Assembly (NCBI GenBank): GCA_030686995.1
Contig: CM060704.1
Location: 168,460,218 to 168,524,217 of the forward strand
Source of the DNA: Artemisia argyi
Lineage: Eukaryota > Streptophyta > Magnoliopsida > Asterales > Asteraceae
Reading direction: 5' to 3'
Length of the DNA: 64,000 bases
This document shows, piece by piece, positions 10,018 through 22,085 of the stretch (its first letter is position 1; the number at the start of each line of letters is the position of its first letter). Both the position numbers and the translations under genes were made by a program. Under the pieces are notes generated by a model, which was not told where the DNA came from, ran no database searches, and was given only the letters and a program-made list of their open reading frames with translations.

Positions 10018-11654
10018 ATCTTCCCCTAGTTGATATGACAAAACGAATAAGCACGAACTTCTCCTGAAGCTATTATATATGAAAGGTAAACAAACTTCCC
10101 CTTAAACCATGCTATATCATCAAGGATCTTCAAGCTGCAATCTTCAAAATATTCTTCTTCCCCTTTTTGTCATCATCAAATATGGGACAAATGTATGCAA
10201 CCTTGATCTTCACAACCACGAATCAATATTACACATCCAATTCATCTTTCCAATGTTTCAAAGTCGCCCACCATTAAGTTTTCCGCATCTATAAATGGAC
10301 TTGAAACAATAGAAATCCAAACCATCAGTAGTAATAACAACTAGCAGTAGCAAAAACCTTCACCTCGATGTAGCATATAAATGGTTAAACATTTAAACAC
10401 TTAAGCTTCCCCTGAAACCCATATGTTAACCATGTGTTGAATGTAGGCTCTATGTAATGATCACTGATGACGAAAACTAAGTATAACCAACTTGCTACTG
10501 AAGTAGAACAACCCAAACTTGTGTCTTATGTCTTGTACTAACCACGTGACTCCAAACTTATATGAAACAACAAATATAAGTAGACCACAATCTCTTGACA
10601 AAATCCTCATCTTTAATGAGACACTGAGCACTACAATGTAACTCCTTTAAGTGATAGTTAGCTAGGTCTTCATCCATCCACCCCTTGACCTATGAAAACT
10701 AGATTTTGACAAGTCTTCGTCACAACCATAAAGTACGAACAAGTTATCTTCAAAGTGTAACACCCACTTTGAGATATGATAAGAACACAATCTCGAAAAA
10801 TTCCACTTCAACATCAAATAGGTGATAAAAACCTTTCTTCGTAACCAATTAGAACAAATAAGAATGAGCCTTTTAAACCTTTAAGAACAAAATAACCAAA
10901 AATCCAAATTTCCATCTTGTGTGTATATCTTCCCTCGAGTGTGTGTTGGAACCAACTGTTCCAAAATAATATATATGCTTCCCCTCACTTTTATAACCAT
11001 GGTCATCAAAGAGATCGCGACATTATTAAATCAGTGTATGAATAAAAACGAATAAAGCACTTTCTCTCATAAACCAACAAATCACTAATCCTCAATCAAC
11101 ATCAGTACTAGGTAGACCCATGATCTTGAATAAATTAAGAAGATGGCAAATCTTAATATAATAATAATTGACCTACCCATGGGAGAGCTCCAACTCCAAT
11201 ATGTGACTGAGACAACACATAATATAGCAAAACTCAAAACGTGACCAGTTGTACTCCACCAATCCACTTTATAAAACTTCTGCCACTGAATATTACCAAA
11301 TCAGTAAAACTTTTACTTCCAATCCCATAGTTTAATATTGATGAAAACATTATTCACCGACCCATGATTAATAGGATTGACCAATAATATCATTCGCATA
11401 GTACGACACGCATAATTAATTATCTCCGATTCACAATTAAATTGATAAACCCTTGATTCTGACCTTTTATTTAAATGAGGTACGAGGTAATTACTCAAAT
11501 CACAAAAGTCAGCCCAATCAATGCTTATAATATAGTATCAGCCCAAAACTTTAACTCATGCGTATGAAACTGATCAAGCGTACCAGCAATATCTTTACAA
11601 AACCTTTTTCCTTCTCATACGTGCAACAGCTCCAAATAACCAATACCAAAAAGA

Positions 11655-11855
11655 AGCAATAAGATGCAGCAGTAGAAACTTCGAGCAATACAAACTATAA
11701 AAGTAGCAGTGGAAACTTGATAAGTGCAGTGGAAACGAAACACACTAGCAGTGGTAACGGGAAGCTAGCAGTGGTAATGATTAACGCCTAGCAGTGGTAA
11801 AGTTGTACTACCAGTGGAAACAAATTATCAGAAGTGGGAACTTAAATCTTGGGCA
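11655..11855. repeat. Cluster of GCAGTGG(T/A)AAC words
   Basis: About eight copies of (A/T)GCAGTGG(T/A)AAC or one-mismatch variants occur in 200 bp, irregularly spaced (about 15-30 bp). The same word is found in the coding and leader parts of the same retroelement family elsewhere in the window. Confidence 0.8.
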
Positions 11856-12208
11856 GTACAAACAAAATAGATAGGGACCAGCAGATGTTTACTGAAAACA
11901 TACCATTACCCTTTGATACAAGTAGCCTCAGTACAACCCTTTCTTTCTTGTGTTCAACGAGCAGCAAAAAGACCTCATGTGGTCCATACTAACTGTTCTT
12001 GTGTCATGACCTGTTACTTCACATAATAATATAATAATACAACCATTCCATATGCAAAGGACGACAGCGTTCTGTTACTCAAGTACTATTAGTCATCTTG
12101 CTAACACCAGAACACTCGTTGATCATCAAATAATAAGTAGCATGCAAGACCGTTATTCCATCTCACTAAACTGACACCCTTACTCTCCATGACCAGTAAC
12201 TTTAATCA

Positions 12209-12252
12209 AATTAGGGTTTTAACCAATTAGGGTTTCAATCAGTTAGGGTTTA
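12209..12252 (-). promoter_or_regulatory. Three telo-box motifs
   Basis: TTAGGGTTT occurs at 12211, 12228 and 12243; on the element strand this is AAACCCTAA, the plant telo-box, about 360-400 bp downstream of the primer-binding site. Telo-boxes are known cis elements in plant promoters and at Polycomb targets. A role here is inference. Confidence 0.5.
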
Positions 12253-12612
12253 ATATAGCAACAGCAGCACCAATAAATTCACCATGAATAGCAACACACT
12301 GAGTAATAAATGCAGAACCAAAACCCTAAAAACCCTTAAAAATTCGAAACAATATACCTCTCTATGCAACAGTCTTCAAGAATTTTTATTTTTTTATTGG
12401 AAGCTCAGATCGAAGATCCCTCTGGTGGAACTATTCCTTGACATGTCAAGAACCTCCAGTAAAAATTTCAGCCCGATCCAACGGTTAACGAAGGAGATAT
12501 CGCCGTTTGAAAACTGACCTGCAGTGAGTTTTGAAGATACGATCCAGTTACAAATTTTCTTCAATTTTCGACAAACCAAACCTTGTTTAATCCCACGATC
12601 ACGAGCCCCATG

Positions 12613-12624
12613 GCTCTAATACCA
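12613..12624 (-). other. Primer-binding site variant, initiator tRNA-Met
   Basis: The minus strand reads TGGTATTAGAGC, one mismatch from the initiator Met complement, two bases before TGTTAGAAAC, which starts an LTR remnant. Confidence 0.75.
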
Positions 12625-12626
12625 CA

Positions 12627-12788
12627 TGTTAGAAACTAATAACGCCATAATAAAGATAGTTTCTAGGACCGTTTTGGCTCAAGAATTGTTAAGTCTTAAT
12701 CTAGGAATAATAATGTTCATAATATAAAACATAGCGGAATAAGAACAATATTATAAACAGAAACCAGTAAATCAAAGTATCAAAGCCT
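12627..12788 (-). mobile_element. Copia LTR remnant (R/U5 end only)
   Basis: Starts TGTTAGAAAC on the plus strand and resembles the first part of the LTRs at 9522 and 14642 (TCTAGG, AATAATAAT, AGCGGAATAA). It is cut at about 12789, where the accessory-ORF leader begins, so the U3 part is missing. Confidence 0.65.
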
Positions 12789-12789
12789 G

Positions 12790-13514
12790 TCTCTATGGGT
12801 TAAGTTGATGTTTATCTTGTGATGCATACAACCCATATTATTGGAGTCATTGGAGTAATAAGGTGTGTATCATAGACACACAACAAATGGTTATTGATTC
12901 ACCATGTCTAATCAACATAAGAATCAACTAGTCCAGAGCAAACGGCTACTGGTAAAGACTTAACAAATCCGTTTATGGTTGATAGTTTACCAAAAACTAG
13001 GTTATCAACTCACCATACATCCATGTGATCAAGAGTTGGCTAGTCCATAGCAAACGGCTAATGGTAAAGACATATCAAATCCGTTGATAGCTGATAGTTT
13101 GCTAAAAACTATGATAAGAGCAGCAAATTTTCATGTTTTATTCACCACTGCTCTTTGATATTTTTGTGAAAATTTTACCACTGCTAGTTCATCAGTTACC
13201 ACTGCAAGAGTAATTTTTCCACAGATGACTAGCCGTTACAACTGTTGTGTCAGTAATCCAATTTTTTACTAGCCGTTGTAATCCAATTTTTTACTAGCCG
13301 TTGTAAAATAACCGTCATTCCTTATTAATACGGTAAAATCTTTTGTGAATTATCTACTTACTTATTTTAAATTATTCTTTTTCCAAAGATAATTCTTACT
13401 AAAGATAATTCACATTGCGCAACCTCCTCAAACCCTATTAGTATAAATTGGTTATTATACGGTTTGCTTTTTATCTTGATTACTAACACTTTCATTCTCT
13501 TTTTCACAAATATC
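12790..13514 (+). mobile_element. Non-coding leader upstream of accessory ORF C
   Basis: Mirror of about 5829-6510 upstream of copy B, with a short local duplication (an 'ccaattttttactagccgttgtaa' unit, about 13257-13307). It contains TTACCACTGC words (about 13150-13205) and TATAAAT at about 13443, some 70 bp before the start codon. Confidence 0.65.
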
Positions 13515-14675
13515 ATGGCGATTCTAAACTTTGTCGAGGAGCACAACCAAGTGGCCTACTTACAAAAGTCGAATGAGAAGAGTGGCCCTATTTTTCATCA
13601 GATTGTGGATTTTCTAAACACAACTCATATAAGGTATGCCTTAACTATTAATCCCACAATCTATGTCTCTCATATCAAACAGTTCTGGAATACTGTGGAG
13701 TCCATAACTCTTGAACAGGGAGACACACAAGAATCTGTGGATGCTTTAAGAGCCACAGTTGATGGGGTAACTATTGATGTTACTGAGTCTTCCTTGAGGA
13801 GAATTCTCCAATTGGATGATCTCAATGGTATCATCACATTACCTAATTTAGATATTTTTGCCAATATTACTTTAATGGGGTATGATACATCTGAACAAAA
13901 AGTCACTTTTAGAAAAGGATGCTTTTGTCCCCATTGGAGATTTTTAATTCATACTCTTTTACATTGCCTAAGTCCTAAGAAAACTTCTTATGAACAATTT
14001 GCATCAACCATGGCTTATCCTTTGGTTTGTTTGGCAACAGATAGGACTTTCAATTTTTCAAAGTTTATTTTCAATAATATGAAAGGCAATGTAAAGAGTC
14101 CATATAAATTTTTGCTGTATCCAAGGTTTGTGCAAGCAGTGTTAAATGAGTTTCAACTGCAACCTCACAAAAGAATTTATGAACCTTCCACTCTTAAGCC
14201 AAAAGTGTTTCAAAATATGTCTAAGGCTTCAGAACTTTGGAATGGACAGGTTCATCCACTTTTCCCTCAAATGCTTGCTAAAATTTCTCAAGTACAGGGT
14301 GAGGATGCATCCATCCCAGCTGCATCTCAAAACACACCCAATATTGTTGTTCCACCAATTCAACATACCCCTAAAGTCACTCACACTTATGAGCGAAGGT
14401 CTAAACAGCCAACTTCTCTCATCTCAACATTGCATGTTGCTGAGCCTGTTGGTTTAGGAACAAGCAGTGGTGGTTCAAGGCTTCCTCCTAGTCCAACTAT
14501 GGAAGAGTCTGAAACCATGCCTCATGATTCACCTCTCCCAGCAGGTTACACAGTTGGAAGTGATGAAGGCAGTGTGCAACAAAATGAATTGATGGATATT
14601 TGTACAAAATTAGTCAAGCAGGTTCAAGCTCTGATACCAATTGTGGAGTTTGTTAGACTCCATGGATCGTTTTGA
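13515..14675 (+). pseudogene. Copia accessory ORF, copy C (open, 3' end replaced)
   Basis: This is the best-preserved N-terminal part of the accessory protein: an uninterrupted frame from the Met at 13515 (or the upstream Met at 13464) to 14675. Family residues run to about 14636. There AGCTCTG is shared with the reversed primer-binding site of a Copia LTR, and the last 13 residues are encoded by LTR sequence. The middle and C-terminal blocks present in copies A and B are missing. Copy C lacks the lesions common to A and B, so it represents an earlier state. Its function is unknown. Confidence 0.75.
14628..14639 (-). other. Primer-binding site, initiator tRNA-Met (junction)
   Basis: The minus strand reads TGGTATCAGAGC. 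Its last bases are also the end of the accessory-ORF sequence on the plus strand. Confidence 0.8.
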
Positions 14676-15043
14676 GCATCTAGGTTAAACAATAATAATG
14701 ACAATAAACATGATACGCAGCGGAATTAAAACAAATATCATTATTATTGAAACAGTTTTCTTCGTCATCATCTCTACCCACTATTATAAACCCTAGGCGA
14801 CTTGACGCCTAGAGACACACACACCTTTCTAGGTTTACATTGTGACACACATGAATGAATAAACCTATTCCCTGTATTCTCTTTATATAATAGAGAACTA
14901 GGGTTACAAAATACTACGAAGGACTATATAGAAATAACTTCTTTGTAAAGCAAGTCCCTTGTCTTTTGCATTCTTTACTTTGTCATCATAAGTCCTTTAT
15001 CTTTCATATTTTGTCAATATCAACTTAAGTATAATTCCTAACA
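14642..15043 (-). mobile_element. Copia LTR (minus orientation), 402 bp
   Basis: Plus-strand ends are TGTGGAG and CCTAACA. The TATA box (CTTTATATA at 14881-14889, read on the minus strand) and the whole U3 side (14812-15043) nearly match the LTR at 9522-10017. CGCAGCGGAA at 14716-14725 again matches the D-arm of initiator tRNA-Met. The right edge cuts into the 5' LTR of the Gypsy element that follows. Confidence 0.8.
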
Positions 15044-15726
15044 TTCTTGTTTCCTGTTGTCTCTTGTTTAATTGGGTGATATCGATGTTAGGCTTAAGAA
15101 AACTGGCAGACTTCCAATTGGTAACATGCTTGAACGTCTTAAGAAACATGAACCAATGCGTAATAGGTTATTATGGTTGTATTTAATGCATGAGCGAATT
15201 CTAATGATCCCATGTTAGGAGCTTCTTGTATGCTCGACATAGGAGCTTATAGAGTTGGGGAAGTACGTACGCCACCCCACGAATGGTATTAAGGAATACA
15301 ACCCGTCAATTAAAACAAGGTGTGACAATTCAATAGGTAGAATTGGATAGCTAGCAAGGAGTAACATTTCATAGGTAGACATGCTTCACATCCCTTGTAG
15401 AACCTTAGTTTACTTTTCTTGTTTATTAGTTTAGATTAGTAGCTTTTGGGTTAGTTGATTAGCAACTAATTCCGCCCACTCTTCCAATACCCGAGAATCT
15501 TACATGCTTTTCATAAAATATAAAAACACAAAAAGAATCATCCTTCACCTTTAGACCTAGTTAGATTAATTTTCAATCCTAACGACACTATTTCTGAGTT
15601 GAACGATCAATCCCCCGGTACTTGTCACTATACTATACTACAACGATCAGGTACATTGCCTGGTGGGGGTTGTAAGCTTCTCGAGATCCCTCGAGAGGTA
15701 AAGCCTGGTGCAATTCTCACGCATCA
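15044..15726 (+). mobile_element. Truncated 5' LTR of the gag-only Gypsy element
   Basis: It matches the 3' half of the LTRs at 19149 and 20741 and ends ...CACGCATCA. Its left part is replaced by the Copia LTR at 14642-15043. It contains the 15-nt word complementary to tRNA-Asp at 15632-15646. Confidence 0.85.
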
Positions 15727-15729
15727 AGT

Positions 15730-15749
15730 TGTTGGCGCCGCAGCCCGGG
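15730..15749 (+). other. Primer-binding site, tRNA-Asp type
   Basis: TTGGCGCCGCAGCCCGGGGA lies a few bases after the LTR end. The canonical Tat/Athila site is TGGCGCCGTTGCCGGGGA (tRNA-Asp); the first eight bases and the CGGGGA tail agree, while the middle differs. Confidence 0.7.
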
Positions 15750-15911
15750 GAATAGTTATTGCTTAGGTTGGAATTTATTTTGATTAGGTCTACTCATTAG
15801 ATTCCTTTTTAGTGAGATTTTTATTTTCTTTTTATTAGCTTTCTCGTAGTCTATCTTTTCTTTGTGTATTTGTTCATAGAGAACTTTCCATTGACTCTTC
15901 TGTTCACCATT

Positions 15912-16829
15912 ATGGAGAATGCGAATCCACCATACTACCGACCACGAAACCCATTCACTCCTAATGACATCTTGATGTTCAAACAATATCGAGATGAACC
16001 TATTTATGATGCATGGACTCGTTTTAAAAATTTACTACGAATAGTCCCTCATCATGGTTTCGATCTATGGTACCTAACTCAAATCTTTTACTATAGTGTC
16101 CACCCGTATTACCAAAGGTACATTGATGATTTTGCCAACGTGGACCTTAGGGAATTAAATGCTGAAGACGCATGGGATGCCATAGAAGATTGTGCCCAAT
16201 ATTATTATAGAGTAGACAACCCGACAAACAACATAACAAATCAATTGACAACAAATTTGAAGGATCATGAAACAAGTTTGTTGGGGGATGAATATACTCA
16301 TGTTGAGATACCTAGTTGGATGGCACCTAATATCATACTACAAAACAAACATATAAGTAATCTAGACACAATGGAGGATGAGGTGGATAATCCAAGCCCA
16401 CAAAGTACCCCACAAGTCCTACGATCATTTAAGGCACACACACCGCCCGTGACTTACCCGGAAGAAGTAGAAGAAACTTTAGGAATTCCGATGGAGGTAG
16501 AACCCTTGGACCAGGCACCACTTGAGGATATAGGTTTAAATACTTGTAGTGATAACCTTACTCCTAGTTCTAGGGAATTTCCTAGTGTTGATGAACCGAA
16601 ACCTCAATCTTTACACACCTTTCCATCCTTAGATATATTTCTAGGAGACAAAAGAGGAACCGACCCACCCATCAACCAATATTATCCGGGTAGTTTTAGG
16701 ATGAAGGATGCCATTCACTCACCCCCTTCACCTCACGTGGCATATTTCCACCCTAAGGGTATGTATCGCTACCTCCACCCACACTTAATCCTAAGTGTAG
16801 GGAAAACCTTCCCTATTTCCGTTAAATAA
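15912..16829 (+). CDS. gag: Gypsy-type Gag, short (non-autonomous element)
   Basis: 305 residues from the Met at 15912; an upstream in-frame Met at 15864 would add a hydrophobic leader not expected in Gag. The N-terminal third carries the retrotransposon gag domain signature YDAWTRFKNLLRIVPHHGFDLWYLTQIFY (about residues 33-61), followed by DVYYR-like residues of the capsid C-terminal part. The rest is acidic and Pro-rich, without a zinc knuckle or protease, and ends ...KTFPISVK. Full Tat/Athila Gag-Pol proteins are far longer, so this is a Gag-only product or a Gag fused to a spacer ORF. The frame is open, suggesting recent constraint or recent mobility. An assembly role is inferred from the family. 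Confidence 0.75.
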   Translation: MENANPPYYRPRNPFTPNDILMFKQYRDEPIYDAWTRFKNLLRIVPHHGFDLWYLTQIFYYSVHPYYQRYIDDFANVDLRELNAEDAWDAIEDCAQYYYRVDNPTNNITNQLTTNLKDHETSLLGDEYTHVEIPSWMAPNIILQNKHISNLDTMEDEVDNPSPQSTPQVLRSFKAHTPPVTYPEEVEETLGIPMEVEPLDQAPLEDIGLNTCSDNLTPSSREFPSVDEPKPQSLHTFPSLDIFLGDKRGTDPPINQYYPGSFRMKDAIHSPPSPHVAYFHPKGMYRYLHPHLILSVGKTFPISVK

Positions 16830-19148
<2,319 letters not shown>

Positions 19149-20740
19149 TGATAAGGCGAAAAATGATCCGTTTTTAGGGGTCATTTAAGCCTGAATTCGA
19201 ATTTATTTGATCAACTATTGCCCTAAATCATTCCTTTTGTGATTTTAGGTACTTTTGGAGTGAATTCTGGAAAAGGAAGCATTTTAGACGTTTTTGGAGC
19301 ATAAAAGTGAAGAAAACGGCAAAGTTTTGATTTTTGATGAAGCGAAAAATGATCCGTTTTTAGGGGGTCATTTAAGCCCGAATCCGAATTTATTTGATCA
19401 AATATTGCCCTAAATCGTTCCTTTTGTGATTTTAGGTACTTTGGGAGTGAAATCTGGAAAAGGAAGCAATTCGGACGTTTTTGGAGCATAAAAGTGATAA
19501 AAACGCCAAAGTCTTAATTTTCCATGCTGGGAACAGTAGGTGACGGCGTCAAGAGTAGTTCCCTGACGGCGTCAAGAGTAAAATCCCATACCGATCCAGA
19601 AGAGTTTTGACGGCGTCATGAAGGTAGAGCGTCAAGAGTAAAAGTCATGACGGCCTGGAAATGATTTGTACTTGACGGAGTCAAATGTAGATCTAGGCAG
19701 TCCGAGGATTGTTTTGGCGGCGAGGTGACGGCGTCACCTAAATGGTCTTGACGCCGTCAGACCCCTTTTCCTATATATAGTTTTCTAATTTTTCACATTT
19801 AAAGAGAGAAGTTTTGGGAGAAACCCTAAGTACGATTTTGGTGTAACTTTACAGGTTTTTCAAGGGTTCCAACCCCTTGATACCTTGCATGATTAATCAA
19901 GATAAGTGTTCTTCTAATTCAATCAATATGTCTATGTGTTGGTTGTCTGTATCTTGTTCTTGTCTTAATTCCATCATGCTAGGCTAGATCTACTTTGTGT
20001 TTGCTTAGATCTAATGAAACCTAGATATTGATTATGTGTTGATTACTTGTTTATTCTTGTCTTGGATGAATGATTTATATGTTAGGCTTAAGAAAACTGG
20101 CAGATCTCCAAATGGTAACATGCTTGAACGTCTTAAGAAACATGAACCAACGCGCACTAGGTCTTTATTGGTTGTATTTAATGCATGAGCCACTGTTTAC
20201 AATCCCTATAGTTGTGTTGGGCATGGTGTAGGAGGAGATAAGAGCTCATAGAATTGGGGAGTTATGTGTGCCACCCCATGAATGGTATTAAGGAATACGA
20301 TCCGCCATCCATGCAATTATAACAAGTAATTAACGTGTAAAAGATATCTAGGGAGTAGTGAAATCTAAGTAAACACATTTTCTCCAATTACTGCTCACAA
20401 CCTTAGTATAAATTAGTTTATTTTCATTTCTAGTATTTTATTTTGATTGCATCTTAGTATTGGGTTAGTTGATTAGCAACTAATTCCGCCCAAATCCTTC
20501 AAACCCGAGATTTTAATTTGCTTTCCATAAAATATAAAAACACAAAAATAATCATCCCTCACCTTTAGAACTAGTATTTAGGCTTTCTAATCCTAGCGAC
20601 ACTATTCCTAAGCTGAACGATCAATCCCCCGGTACTTGTCACTATACTATACTACAACGATCAGGTACACTGCCTGGTGGGGGTTGTAAGCTTCTCGAGA
20701 TCCCTCGAGAGGTAAAGCCTGTTGCGATTCCCACGCATCA
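19149..20740 (+). mobile_element. 3' LTR of the gag-only Gypsy element, 1.59 kb
   Basis: Starts TGATAAGGCGAAAAATGATC right after the polypurine tract and ends CCCACGCATCA. It is about 290 bp longer than the solo LTR at 23620, largely because the first 188 bp are tandemly duplicated (19149-19336, 19337-19520). U3 carries six TGACGGCGTCA-type palindromes (19541-19759) and a TATA box (CTATATATAG, about 19771-19780). U5 carries the tRNA-Asp complement at 20646-20660. Confidence 0.85.
19541..19781 (+). promoter_or_regulatory. LTR promoter: TGACGGCGTCA array and TATA box
   Basis: Palindromes or one-mismatch forms start at 19541, 19564, 19608, 19673, 19726 and 19749, and the TATA box follows about 15 bp after the last. 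Each palindrome is two inverted TGACG half-sites one base apart, the core recognised by plant TGA-class bZIP factors. Confidence 0.6.
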
Positions 20741-22085
20741 ATTTTCCTTGCTAGGAACAGTACCTGACGGCGTCAAGAGCAATTTGATGACACCGTCAAG
20801 AGTAAAAGTGGTGACGGTCCAGAAGAAACGTGACGGCGTCACCCAAGGCCGTCACGTGTTAACTTGTCAAAACTTGCGCGCGGAGTAGCTGATATTGTTT
20901 TGGTGATAACTTTTGCATACGAACTCGGATTTAGGTGATTCAAAAGCCCACGCGAAGAAGACGAAGAGATCTAAAATTTTGTGAAGAAAAATTGTTCTTG
21001 ACACTGTCATGGTTTGGCTGACGCCGTCAAGATCGGGCCGACAGAAAATCAGCCTATAAATATAACATTATAACTTCACTTTTTGTAAGCCCTAAACCCT
21101 AAGGTCGATTCCTGGGTTTAGGTAGGTGTTTTTCCAGCAACTTAGAGGGTTTCAATCACTCCATAAACATCATGTATTGGTTTGTTGATTCTATCTCAAT
21201 TATGTTTTCCATTATTATTGTTGTTTGCTCTTCAGTGATTATGTTTTACTAAATTCACCTTGTGTCTACTTATGTTTATGTGAAACTTGTATATAATTAA
21301 TTAGATCTTATTGATTCCTTGTTGATGTTTGTGTCTATCTTCATCAATTAGGGTGTGACACTTCGATAGATCTAATTGGTTTAGCTTATAATTCTTGTTT
21401 CCTATTGTCTCTTCTTTAATTGGGTGATATTGATGTTAGGCTTAAGAAAACTGGCAGACTTCCAATTGGTAACATGCTTGAACGTCTTAAGAAAGATGAA
21501 CCAATGCGTACTAGGCTATTATGGTTGTATTTAATGCATGAGCGAATTCTAATGATCCCATGTTAGGAGCTTCTTGCAGGCTCGACATAGGAGTGAAGTA
21601 GGAGCTTATAGAGTTGGGGCAGTACGTACGCCACCTCACGAATGGTATTAAGAAATACAACCCATCAATTAAAACAAGGTGTGACAATTCAATAGGTAGA
21701 ATTGGATAGCTAGCAAGGAGTAACATATCATAGGTAGACATGCTTCACATCCCTTGTAGAACCTTAGTTTACTTTCCTTATTTATTAGTTTAGATTAGTA
21801 GCTTTTGGGTTAGTTGATTAGCAACTAATTCCGCCCACTCTTCCAATACCCGAGAATCTTACTTGCTTTTCATAAAATATAAAAACACAAAAAGAATCAT
21901 CATTCACCTTTAGACCTAGTTAGATTAATTTTCAATCCTAACGACACTATTCCTGAGTTGAACGATCAATTCCCCGGTACTTGTCACTATACTATACTAC
22001 AACGATCAGGTACACTGCCTGGTAGGGGTTGTAAGCTTCTCAAAATCCCTCGAGAGGTAAAGCCTAGTGCAATTCCCACGCATCA
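20741..22085 (+). mobile_element. Second LTR of the same family, 5'-truncated
   Basis: Begins inside U3 (ATTTTCCTTGCTAGGAACAG) directly after the end of the previous LTR and ends CACGCATCA. Palindromes lie at 20765, 20831 and 21019, with weaker forms at about 20788 and 21000, a G-box CACGTG at about 20853, and a TATA box (CTATAAATA) near 21054. The 5' part of the leader differs clearly from the LTR at 19149, so it is another subfamily. The same block recurs at 60884-62208. Confidence 0.8.

Larger units (their letters stand above)
10018..12612 (-). mobile_element. Non-coding internal region of a second Copia-type element
   Basis: 2.6 kb without a convincing ORF, bounded by a polypurine tract (10018-10029, minus strand AGGGGAAGAT) next to one LTR and an initiator-Met primer-binding site (12613-12624) next to another. 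It therefore looks like the complete interior of a non-autonomous element. AAGGGGAAG-like purine tracts recur on the minus strand (near 10093, 10159, 10406, 10976). A cluster of GCAGTGG(T/A)AAC words lies at about 11655-11850. Three telo-box motifs lie at 12211-12251. Confidence 0.6.

Noticed and set aside
15601..15660. A tRNA-Asp gene inside the LTR
   Set aside because: Only the 5' half matches and it is antisense to the element; there is no anticodon stem or box B in place, so it is a complement, not a tRNA gene.
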